From Acanthosoma haemorrhoidale (lineage: Eukaryota > Arthropoda > Insecta > Hemiptera > Acanthosomatidae): a stretch of 64,000 nucleotides of DNA. Below, one piece after another: positions 12,940 to 24,131 of this stretch; position 1 is the stretch's first letter, and each line of letters begins with the position of its first letter. The notes beneath the pieces were generated by a model that was not told the origin of the DNA, made no database searches, and saw only the letters and a list, made by a program, of their open reading frames with translations. The stretch covers positions 126,737,208-126,801,207 of the forward strand of contig OV884011.1 in NCBI GenBank assembly GCA_930367205.1, in the 5' to 3' direction. A program made the translations under genes and the position numbers.

Positions 12940-13130
12940 GCCTAGATTTTTGTTGAGCAGTAGTCTTTCTCCTCCACAAGTATTTTCGTCTCGAATATTA
13001 CAAGGCTGGTCTTTGCCCATGATGCTGTGTTATATGTCATAATGGTTCTGATGACATTCTTGTACGTCCAAATGTAGAAGCGGAGAAAACGCTGTTCCAA
13101 ATGTGCTTCCAAAGAGATAAGTAACTCCTA
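12940..13130 (-). pseudogene. Eroded LINE RT C-terminal fragment (RTE/Jockey-like)
   Basis: Read on the minus strand, this gives LRFYIWTYKNVIRTIMTYN followed by TASWAKTS. It resembles the block after the RT palm of many LINEs, with the form 'L+LYK.vIRPi.tYg...W'. The usual Pro after Ile-Arg is Thr and the usual Gly after Tyr is Asn, so it is degenerate. No catalytic domain, 3' tail or TSD is visible. The clade is tentative. Confidence 0.45.
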
Positions 13131-14870
13131 TTTACTAAGAATACACATAACTCGACCATTAACCCTTTCATGTTATTTTGTTATTCAGGAAGTTGATTTG
13201 GTTTAATCAAGTTTGTTTAATCAACATTAATAATATGAGTTTATTTATAATAGAAACCATATTGAGAAAAAACGAAAAGAAAAGAAATAATTAAATTATT
13301 TAATTAGCGTTAATCTATCTAACCTATTCATTGAAGTACAAAATCCATTCCAATTTGAATCTTTCATAAATTCAACAAAATCTTCCTCTTGCAATTTATT
13401 CCTTCAAGGAAATCCTACTTAAACAGCACCGAGGTGATTGCATTCTGATTACACACTGATCATGACCAAATTAGATGCTGAGTTAATCAGCTGATCACCA
13501 ACGTTGATAATTTGAACTACATTTAAAATAAATGGGATTTTAATATTATATTAGAGACAAAGTTGTATGTACATGAATAATCAAAAGTGACAATATCAAT
13601 CAAATCAAGTTCATCCTGTCAAAATAGATCGAGCATTATGGATGCACTCATGATGTAGTAACAAATAAATAACAGCTCTGACGTAGAGTATCTAAGAGAA
13701 GAAAAAAAACCTTGTAGTCGGCTTTCTTCACACGATTCCACCCTAAACGGAGATTGACTTCTCACCATACAAGAAGTGGTACTGCAGTCACGTTACTACG
13801 GTCTCAAAGCCTCAGTCAATTTGCTGACATACTTGAAACAGTTTTGAGAAGATACATATATCATTCCAACCTACGAACATGAGTAAGACATTACAATCTA
13901 TACCAAATCCTGTTGCCCACTGGACAAAAATTATAATTTTATATTTAATTAGAATTTTTAGCCGATACTGCCTCATCATGCAGTGGTGCACTAGAAAACA
14001 ATTTATTGAAAATAACACAACATCAGTCGCAACAATACAATAGGAAACGCTAGATGTCATTAAAAGCACACGCAACATCATATTACTTAAGCATGGTTTT
14101 AGCTAGCCATGTCTTATCACCCATTCAATATTGAACAACCCAGTCTACTTATCAATAAGCACAGATTAAGTTATTAATGTGATGTTAAAAAAAATCATTT
14201 CATTCATTTTAGAGGGTAATCTCCAGAGGTTAATTTCAGAGCATATTTTATTGTATACATAGTATACATATGTGGAGTAGCTGCTATTATTAAGCTTTCA
14301 AAATAGTCATTCACAAATAAAACTTTAGCCAGTATCCGACCTATCTTATGTATTCGTCTAACCGCTTAACCACATAAGAACCGAATGAATGAAGAGGCTC
14401 TCCATTTGGGTTTGACAATAATAGAAAAAAGTCAGTTAGATATATTTTATTATTACACTGTTAAGAGGTTCAATTTAAAAATCCTATTACCATCATGATA
14501 ATAAAATCTGCCAATGGACCTTAATAGCTAACACCTCAATAAACAATATCTCAGTAAATAGTGAGAAAAAAAAACAGAGCCACTTTGGTGATTAAATTAA
14601 GAAAACGTCGTAACATTTGAGATAAAATAGTCGTTTCCACATAATAAACTAACTTCTTCAAGAATATAATTTTATTCCTCAAATAAAAACTGCCCGGTCG
14701 GGAACATTAATACTTTATCTTTTAAACTTATGACTGAAAAATATGTAGCTAGTATATATTAAAAGTACATTAAAATCTACTTTTAACTTAAATTTATGAG
14801 CGTTATTATGTTGAATATATTTCTGAGAAACTATAACGCACAAAAATTTCTTCAGAACAGTGTATATCTG
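13131..14870. other. A+T-rich noncoding stretch
   Basis: No repeat, RNA gene or convincing ORF was found. The 89-codon minus-strand frame at 13812-14081 is A+T-biased and has no recognisable motif. Confidence 0.45.
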
Positions 14871-14876
14871 ATTTAT

Positions 14877-15113
14877 ATTCCTTTATTGTGCTATAATTAC
14901 AATCTGCCTTTTATAAGGCGATAAGTAATTAAGATAAATGCTCTCATTCATACCATATTTACAGTTCATCATTCACTCGCTCATTCATACAATATTTACA
15001 GACAGCCCAGAGACCTCCCAAATGCGAAGAGAAAGCGGAGTCTTGGGAAGTCCCCCACGCTCCTCCATCAGCCGCGTCACCAGATACTAGCCAGTGGAGG
15101 CTGACCAAGAGCG
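14877..15113 (-). mobile_element. Family A LINE 3'-end fragment (A1)
   Basis: On the minus strand this is the 3' UTR of the family A Jockey-like element. It starts at 'cgctcttggtcagcctcc', runs through 'gcgtgggggacttccca' and 'tggtatgaatgag', and ends with ataaaaggcagattgtaat plus a gcacaataaaggaa tail. It corresponds to 38605-38850 and 45075-45322, including the ~150-bp UTR segment that copies A4 and A5 lack. It is a heavily 5'-truncated insertion. I could not identify a clear TSD. Confidence 0.85.
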
Positions 15114-17254
15114 TCTTAATCTCTTCGGTCTTCTATGATGTTTGTCATAAAAATAATCTATTTATGGATTTGATGGACGTTAAAAAAAAAAATAATAAAC
15201 GTGAAGTAAATTAGAACCTCATCTATTATGTAACCTTCTTCCTTTGCCTTATGAACTTGACAGTGAGATAGTTTTCACTTGGACTTAGAGAGCAGGGTAA
15301 GTTGAACATCTTTGTGACCTATATTTCAGGTTTTTCAGACCGGATCGAACCCCTTATTCTTTAAGTAGATTTTCATTTCTATCATGCCACTGAAAAAGTC
15401 TTTTACATTGAAGCCTTTTAAAAAGTTTCATAAATTCCTTTCAAAAAGCCGCTAATCCAGCTTTTGTCTACATAATTATCACATAGTAAGTAATAATTTA
15501 TTACAACCATAAATCAATGACTTCACCAAATGCATTATACCGATTCGATAGTTCATTAATATTGCTTATAATTAATGGTGATTGCTCAGATAAACACTAA
15601 AGGAGATGGATTTTGGCCCTAAACCTCCTTGGTTGAGTGGTTGGTCGATGCTACTAAATAGTACACAAGATGTGATTAATTGACAGAATGAATTTGCAGG
15701 GAAAGTGAAAATACCTGGTAGAAGACGGTAGATGGAGAGCAAGAAATCATGGTTCGAAGCACCTTCAGATGTATTGAATCGGCTAAGCTTTACTAACCAT
15801 CTAAGCACCACAGGGGAAGTTTTTTACACCACAAATCCAGGATTAAAAGGAGACTAGTTTTATTTTTATAAAGACCTTAGTGTTTTTTTATTTAATTATT
15901 AACAATTGTGCGTAATCAAATTTAACCTCCTTGATTTGCAATATGAAGCTTAAATACTTTATAAGTCCGAAGTGAGAGGCGCTACATTAATTCAGGAATG
16001 AGGTGATAGTTCATATCTAGCCAATAGGAACTATTACATCATAAAAAGAGAAGAAAAATAATTACAATGTAAAATAAAATGTAAATAGTATTAAAAGTAT
16101 TAACAATAATCTTAGTTTACTGGGAATTCTGGTGACATGCCCACTAGTAGTACAGTAACACAGCCGGTTCCAGTTGTAGCAACCCTGACTTCTGAGAACC
16201 ACTTTAACGAACTGAACACAGAACTTCTCTTTTACAGCCCCACATAAACTAGTGACCATCCTAAGAAAATTCCATGCATCTTTCCGGTATTATCGACTCC
16301 TAGAATAGCTAATCACCATTCAAAGGCAGCTTGTAAGACCCGTCCCTATCGTAACACACACCCTTTGATGGGGTATTGTCTACAATATCAAATTCCATTT
16401 TTCATTCAAGGTAGGAGGAAAACATTGAAAATCTTATAAAATCACGAATGGTCTGAAAATCTCTCTGAATTTGTTCCCCTTCCTAATAGGTGAATTAGGT
16501 TATCGTGAGCAGTAAGAGAAAAATCAGTTCAAATTAGATCCCAAATATTAAGACCCACTAAAAGCTAATGTCAAATCTAAATTTGCCTATGATCTTCTGC
16601 GAAAGGTTCCAGACGCCTATGAACTTGAACCAGGACTTGAGATCAGTGATAATGATGAAAGTTAAATTCAACACTTTTTACGTCTGTTACCTGGCTTCCA
16701 ATGTTATTGTTTTTTTTCAATGTTTGGGATTAGAGATTGATGGTTAATTGTTGGTATTTGCAGTTATGTGATGTGTTATGGTAATGTAGGCAGTCACTTT
16801 TCGGCTACCGATGTAATTTGCGGAGGTATTACTATGGCCAAGGTCCCTTCTCGGCTACCGATGTGACAGTGTAGCTCAAGGCAGACCAAGGTAACATCAA
16901 AACATTCATCATTCACTTGATATTTTCACTTACATTTTGAAATATTATAGTGAGTTTAGTATCTTTTCCCGATATGGAAGGAAAAGATGGTCGCATGTGT
17001 GGCCATTGTATGGCCCATTAGTAAAATGATATCTTGCCAGTGTTTACTTTATTTTTGATGACAAATAACTACTATTGTTTTTATTGTTTAGTGAGGACTT
17101 GATTTTAAAATATTTTGTCAGTTTTAACAATGTTTAATAATGTTTCTATTATTATGTGTTCATTATGATCATAACATAAGTGTTGTTATTGTTCATTTAC
17201 TTGAGTATTATGATGTTAACAAACTATATAATGTAATCAATTATAGGTATGGGC
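15114..17254. other. A+T-rich noncoding stretch
   Basis: No supported gene. A short duplicated motif (ctcggctaccgatgt) occurs near 16800 and 16850. A weak A-box-like ggttgagtgg (15631) and B-box-like ggttcgaag (15751) are too far apart to support a tRNA or SINE. Confidence 0.4.
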
Positions 17255-18200
17255 CGTAAATCAGATTAGAAAGGATCTAGAAGTTGAGACTGTTCGAGGA
17301 AATCAGAGTTTTTGGATCGAAATAGTCTTTCGAGAGAATTGAAGGGGTTTCAAATGATGGAGATTGGGCGATAGTCATTTGATTTTGATGATGTAGGGTT
17401 AAGATTTTTTTAAGGTTTGGACTAAAGCTTTTCTCCAAGAAATTGGGAAGACTGGATTTTAAAGGGAAAACATACATATTTGAAGAAGAACGGGCGAATG
17501 TCTGGAAGGGATAGCTTTATTAATTTAACATGTATTCCGACAGGACCAGCAGTGTAAGTGCGTGCTCGCATTACAGAGGTTAAAAGTTCTGTGGTACAGG
17601 CAGAAAATAAAAATCGTAGCTATCAAATGAGGGCGCGCTACAACTATGGGATGAATGAGATGGTGAAATGGTTGAGGAGGCAGTTACGAAATATGTTTTT
17701 AGTTCATCAGGTAAAACTATGAATAGGTCTGAGTATGAATTACCAGGGATGTCACAGAAAGAGAGCTTTCGAAGGTTTTGCTCATATCTTCTTTGCAAGT
17801 CCCTAAGTCCTGCCATATCCTCGGAGCAGACCGGGGACGATATCTAGAAGTTTTTAAGGGTCCATGAAAATTAGGTTGGGAGTGAAGAGGCCCACCATGC
17901 AGTAAATTGTGAAGCAAGGGTAAGTAGTGTTCCAATCCCAGGAGAGAACAGTAACGTAACAGCCATCTGAAGAAGAGAAGAAAATATTTGCAGAGGATGC
18001 CTTGTAGATTTATGGAAGTATAGGAATTAAAGGTATGTGAGGGGGGAAGGATGTCAAGGATTTGGTTCTTCAGGCTATCAAGAACATACAGACCCGAACC
18101 ACTACCTATCCGTGGATTTGGTCATGGCGGAAAAGAAAAAGGTATCGTTGGGGAGGGGAAACAGATTAGGAAGAAGCAAGCGTTATTGCGTGGTTTAAAC
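17255..18200 (-). pseudogene. Degenerate LINE endonuclease-RT segment (CR1/RTE-like)
   Basis: On the minus strand, pieces in shifting frames line up in the order of a LINE ORF2. The pre-RT linker (PLKTSRYRPRSAPRIWQDL, then RDLQRRYEQNL) lies near 17760-17870. An RT-entry block (DFYFLPVPQ, then TAGPVGIHVKLIKLSLPDI) lies near 17490-17620. RT block 2 (SNDYRPISII, then FLEQSQLLDPF) lies near 17260-17375. These match the general LINE pattern of 'apl+t...+...PW', 'k..GpDgi..+miK.slp' and 'yRPIS....SK'. There are several frameshifts and stops, and the sequence stops before the catalytic Asp-Asp box. It is an old, dead copy of a family other than A and B. Confidence 0.5.
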
Positions 18201-18601
18201 CATGTTTCAGAGACAGGGATAATATGAAAGAATGTTTAGTTAAAATATAAAAGGAATTTATTAATGGGCAGTTAGAAATTGGGAGATAGGAGAGGTGAAG
18301 GTCATACTGAGAATGTGTGTTGGAAGATAGACATCATGAGCAGTGGGAAGACACTATGGCAACAACGATATTCTACATAAAAGTAAATATTATATAATAG
18401 GTGAATGAAAAATAGGTTCATACATGATATTATTATAAGAAAAAATATAAAATGTTTTTAGGGAAAAGGAGAGAATTAAAACAAAACAACAAAGGGCGTT
18501 GGGGGATAGAGGGAGTTCGGGAAACATAAAGTAAAAAGCAACAGATGATTTGAGATAAGTAGAAAAAAAATTAAATACTGTTCCAAAAAAAATAGACTAA
18601 A

Positions 18602-18960
18602 CTAGAAGGTAACGGTCGAGAGGAATTGAGTCGAAGGTACCCAGGTGCCTTGGCTTACCAATGACAACGACCGATAGGACGCTGTCCCACCTAATCTTAC
18701 CGTAACTATACCGTCAGCAAAGCAGTCAAACTTCACCTTGCTAGTCACCCTGCCAGCCAGTAGAGGTTCTGTCTGCCCTGACTTATATCCTTGCCAATGT
18801 AGATTACGATGTAGTCCCATTGAAGGCGGGGAAGTCTTTGTCTAATAAAGACGGATCATCTCATCCCAGACAAACTGGCTCACCAACCTTCCCATTATCG
18901 CTGATGGACATGGGTCGTCCCTTTGTGACCTTCTTCTCTCAACTGTGTCAAGCCTCACCC
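18602..18960 (-). other. Minus-strand open segment, possible RT palm remnant
   Basis: An open minus-strand frame (18602-18820) of coding-like composition contains VTVRLGG and SLVSQGTWVPST. Its end vaguely resembles the RT motif 'GVPQGS.LGP', but a conserved Gly and Pro are altered. The flanking 18820-18960 has the same composition with broken frames. It lies upstream of the 17.3-18.2 kb LINE piece on the same strand, in the wrong order for one element. Other origins are equally possible. Confidence 0.25.
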
Positions 18961-21900
18961 TTAGATACATCAGTACAATGCACCAATGTACATTTTCTTG
19001 TGCATAGAAATATTCCTAAAAGAATTCATTGTTACGGTGATGAAATCGTAGATGGTACGATCGAGAAGGTAATAGCTAGGGAAAGATTTGTTTCATTTTA
19101 GAAAACTTGACAGCATAATTAAATTTAACCGAATAAAACATTTGATTTTATTTTTATCTAAAGATTGCATCAAACCACATAGCTGTCGTTACCGTAAGCA
19201 GCTTCATCACATCTAATAAAGTTGCACCAGAATGAGAAGGTGCATAAAGCTTTATGACTGAGGTGGTGTATAAAATCGGTTGATACGTACTTCATAGTAT
19301 CTTATAACTGTGTAATAACAACTTTACAGACAAAAGCGAACCTCATTTAGGCTATCTTCAAAACCTCGTACATACAGTTCTGAACAAAAAAGAATGCAAG
19401 GATAAGTTGAGAAAAACAAATATTCCTGATCAAAACCCCGTCAATCGCGCTATTAACGCTTGATTGCTATTAGTATTCCTATATCCTCCGAAGCTAGGTG
19501 ATAGTTCTAGACTTTCCTAAAGCACCAGAAAATTACACATGACTTGTAGTGATAGAAAAGTAATATAATGTCATCAATTCAAACCATTCATGTATTGAGG
19601 TGGACTGGTTATCATTTTTTGTATCCCAATCACACCATTTATTTTGTACTAATAGCATCTTAATCACGAGTAAATTGTTTTTAGTATATTTAGCTGTCAA
19701 TTAATTGATTTACAACCAAATCTATTGAAAGTTGCCAATTGTTAAAATGTCAATTATTTGGCCTTCGCCACCGGTACATTATATTGACAAGAGCGTGTAA
19801 TAACCACAACATTTTATATATTTCACATACCTTCTGTTTTATCGCACAAAGCACTCACCCAACATCCATGTTGCGAATATGTCCATTAATCAAAATTTTC
19901 ACGCATTATATTTTACTGGCTCGTGAATAACGTAATTGTAGGTATCAGTTTAAAAACCAGCAATCTCAACTTTTCCAATTTCTATAAAAGAGATATAAAA
20001 AAACCAGCCTACTGCCCTGGTTCAACTCCTAAAAATATGCATTTATGTTTTAAATAATGTCAAGAAACTAGACTCTGTAGTTATGTGATTTATCTCATTT
20101 ATAAAAGCACCGTTTATTTTTAAGAACAAAATGGAATGGTGGTATTAAGTAGAGTATAATACCTACACTCTCTGGTTTGGCTAAGAGAAATTATGTAACA
20201 AAGTTTAATTAATTTATTGTTAGACATAATTTCTTTAAATAGTTACATGTTATGTTTTTATGAATACCGCCGTCACCTCTAGACTACAGCGTACAGTAAA
20301 GCTATCTGAAGGACTGAGCTGTTACCAATAAAACACCGGTTAACATTCAAACAATGATTGATTTACGTTTCAAGGAAGAGATTATTTTACCATGGAAGCA
20401 CCAAAAACGCAGGACAATTTCATTTTATTCAAAATCAATAAAAACACGAAATTTCGTCAGTGAAAATAAATAAAGCTTTAGAATCTTAGCGGAAGACAAT
20501 ATATGATTTATTCTCAGCCCCAGTATCTGAATATCATACATTCTGGAAATCTTCCAAAAACCCTGTTACTTTCATCTTTCGCCCGGTATCTTCTGTCCCA
20601 AAAGAGTTCCAAAACTTCTATTTTTACGATATTTTAGAAACTATTCTATTGGGATTATTTTCAATATAAATCCATCTTGAAAATAATTCTGTAAAAATGG
20701 ACTTTCCGTTCAAGAGCTCGCCACATTTCATGAACAGGGAAATTTCGGAATTTTTCATTAAATTGCCTGACTAGCTTTAAATTTAAAAATATAAATTTGT
20801 AACCCATGACTGCAAATAATAATTTAAAAACATTCGAAAATATCACGTTTTTGTGACATTAAAATTTGTACACGAAATAACATTCAAAATCGGTTTATAG
20901 AAACCTTTTTATCTCGATAAACAAGTTGGTCATATTTAAATTTCAAAACAGGAATTAGTATCTCATCAATCTTAATAATATTAATTGGCAATTAAACTTC
21001 GTTTTTGGTTGTTGTTTTTTGTATTTTAATACTTGCATAATTACTTAAATGTTATTTATTATATCTGACCAATGTCACTTAAATGTCACTGCTGCTACAA
21101 TCCGTGAAAACTTACTTTTGAAGAAAAATATGAAGATAAAAATTTATAGATGTCATATGAAATTCCAAGATTTCTGATTCTTGTTCTCCTTTTGAATTAA
21201 AGAATAAAATCTCGAGAAAGGCTAAGTTGAGAAAGTTTAGTGACTACAGATTATAGATCCACAAAATGGAGGATTCAGGTGAATTCGTTGAGTTAGTCGC
21301 AAATATTTCGCTTGAAATCAACCAGCATAAAACTTCATTTAAAATGTTGAGTCAACTCAATTATACTACTATTCAAAGAGCGTAAGCAATATAAAACTGT
21401 AAATGGTTATTTGCTAGAATAGTTTCAAATTTAGGAGTAGATCGTGTTTTTCAGGATGAAAAAGTAGATTGGATAAAAATCAAAATTTACTTTGTAGCTT
21501 TCAGAAACATGAACATTAAACGTTTCATTAAACTTGTATACGTTATATGTAATATCATTAAGACATATTTTTTATAAATTATCCATTCCTTACAAAACTG
21601 AAAAGAGTTTTACTATGGATATTTATTCTACCAATTGTAAGTTCGTACTAAGACCATAATTGATGTAAGGTTAACCGCTGGGAAGGAGTGTGTTCCTGGG
21701 TCCAGCAGAACAGTCAATTTTCCTTTCACTTGCAGCATGGTTTGAATTTAATATTAGAGAATTTTCGGTGTGATAAATGGATCTAACGCTTTATTAAGGC
21801 TGAAAATCTAAAATCTTAAAGAAGTGTTTATCAAACAGCTATATATGATAATTTATTTTGGAATGAATGGTACTTGGACAATAAAATGGAATTAATATTG

Positions 21901-22164
21901 ACTTGTTTGACACTAATGGATTTATTCAATCAATAAAACTTTTCGGTGTCCGCATTTATTTTTCTGTTGAAGATTCAAGGGAAAACCTTTAGAAAACTGA
22001 AAAGTTCAGTTCACCTTTGAAAAATTTTCAATGAATTTCTCATTTAATGCCTACTTCGATACCATACCTGTTTAGTTTTTTATAACTTCAAACGACAGTG
22101 CCCTGGTTTGATACATGGCTAGACTACACATGTAGGTAGGTAGAGTCAGGCCGAGTAGAGTACC
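18961..22164. other. A+T-rich noncoding stretch
   Basis: No repeat, RNA gene or coding segment was recognised. The short ORFs are A+T-driven. Confidence 0.45.
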
Positions 22165-22349
22165 TGATATAGTTGCGTGGTGTCCATGTGCGGGGACTGA
22201 CCCCAGGAGGTGGCGAAGTGTCTGCAGTGTGCCGATCCGTGGAGCTGCTTCGGCGCTGGCTCGGAGGTAACTGAGGCCGGGGGGCGCCATCCCCCAACCC
22301 GCCCCCTCCCTCCACGGACACTTGTTTTGGGCCCTTACACTTCTTCTTG
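22165..22349 (-). other. Candidate G+C-rich exon of a host gene
   Basis: A conspicuous G+C-rich island in A+T-rich DNA. On the minus strand there is a pyrimidine-rich tract and acceptor-like ataaccag near 22366, and a donor-like ATATCAG|GTACTC with its GT at about 22163. One frame is open with a lysine/arginine cluster (RKRKSKKKCKGPKQVS) followed by a Gly- then Ser/Pro-rich segment (QRRSSSTDRHTADTSPPPG), as in a nuclear-localisation-like disordered region. A second frame is also open across the region (22072-22431), and a third reads RLTEEEVQEEV then a stop just after the acceptor. I cannot choose the true frame. A CpG-rich regulatory patch is the main alternative. Confidence 0.35.
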
Positions 22350-22431
22350 GACTTCCTCTTCCGTGAGTCTCATGGTCACTGGTTATTTCATGGAAGGCAA
22401 CACGTATAAAAAAACAAACTGAGGTGTACAC

Positions 22432-24027
22432 AATTACAGGTTTCGTTACTGCTGCAAAAAAAGTAAAAACACGATTTTATTGACAATTTTCACTGAGCTT
22501 GACTACTTTTATTTGGCTTTTTGACAACACGTACAGACAATACAATATTTAATTTGTATGCGCTAGTTGAGAAGTAATTATGCTACATAAATTTAAACGA
22601 TGCAACTATAACAGTTAGACAATATAAAATGCTTGACTTCCAAATGAAGGCAGGGTGATGTTCTTTGTCCATCTCTCTACCAAGTGACAGTATAACCATT
22701 CTAATAATCATCAATATCAAACAACACTTCACGCTAAGCTGCAAATGAAAAAAAAGTATACTTGAAGTCATCCCGGAATCTACTCCGACAGTTTCTTTTC
22801 TCTAACCAGATATTTCTCACAGCTCATAACCTATTTAAAATTTTTTGAGAATTGTATATTATAATATTATAAATAATAATATTTACTAAGAAGGGTAATG
22901 TGAAAATTCAAATTTTGCTTTGAAAAATATTTTTTTGAAGCCAAGTAAATATAAAAACCACAAATATAATATCGTTCCATTAAATTTTAGTCATTTTTTT
23001 TAAATATCAACTTTTTACTTATTTAGAGCTGGAAAGTCTATTTTTATTTCACAAGCTAGTTCAACAATTTTTTTTTTATTATATAAATTAACAACTTTTT
23101 ATCAATCTCCCTCGAGCCCCGCGAAGATCTCTCGCTTATGTCTATTTTCTCCTCCCTTTTCCTCGTTTGAATATATTTATAAAAAAACAAACAATATAGT
23201 TCATAATCGGTGTAAACATACAAGAGACTGTGAAAGTTGCAAAAATTGGCTAGGCTAATCGTAATTAGGTTTAAACAGTATTGAAGAAAACAAGAACTAA
23301 ATAAATAGGAGTTTTTTTCTTAAAAATAAGTGGTGTTTTCTCTTTTTAAACACGTTGTATTTCAATTCATCTTCAAAGGTTAATGGTATGGTTTCGACTT
23401 CATGTAGGGTTGGCCTGTAGAAAAGATAGGCCAGCAAAACAAGGCAAAATTGCCGGTATGCCTTACGCAGTTTTAAAATTAGAGGAAACTCCCCCCTACC
23501 ACATTGTAGATATTTCTGCAAAATATTTTAAGACCAACTTTAAATATTTTTTTAAATGCCTAAATTTATGTTATCATGTCTTATGTTAAAAGCATGTTGA
23601 AAATTAATGAAAATAAATTATACGCTTTTCCACTAATTAATTAATTTCCCCGACTATCAACTGTCATAAATAAAAACGTTTGTATGATTTTGAAAAGCGA
23701 CAACTAATCCATAATTTACTAAACCTATGTAAGCTAAATCCTTATTTGAGAAGGTCCAACACTTAACTTTTTTGCCGGCGACATTCTGGGACATATGTCA
23801 AATTCGTCCACTCGGTGATACGTACTAGTATGGCAAATATATTACGAGACGATGGATCCGCCAAAAGATATCTAAAATAACAGAAATAATAAATGAAAAT
23901 ACTTCTCAATCAGTGTTTCTCGGATCTAGGCTTATTCTCCTATAGGTAACATCAGTAGAGTAAATCTTTGTCGTTATGGCACATTATATATGTCCGTAAA
24001 ATTCAATTTTCTGGTTAATGTCATTCT
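22432..24027. other. A+T-rich noncoding stretch
   Basis: No repeat or supported gene. Several poly(T)-rich patches. Confidence 0.45.
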
Positions 24028-24131
24028 TTAAAGTGGTTCTTTAATTTGGCAAAAGTTGATATGTGGAATATGTAATGTATGGATATGATTTTTCACATAT
24101 CAACTTTTGCCAAATTAAAGAACCACTTTAA
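24028..24131 (+). repeat. Perfect 38-bp inverted repeat (hairpin)
   Basis: The arms 24028-24065 and 24094-24131 are exact reverse complements (aagtggttctttaatttggc lies within the left arm), separated by a 28-nt loop. Transcription from either strand would give a 38-bp perfect stem. The stem has no bulges, which is unlike an ordinary animal pre-miRNA. A recent fold-back (template-switch) event or a small hairpin-RNA source is more likely. Confidence 0.9.

Noticed and set aside
15631..15760. A-box- and B-box-like sequences suggesting a tRNA or SINE
   Set aside because: The boxes are about 120 bp apart, the B box is imperfect, and no cloverleaf can be drawn.
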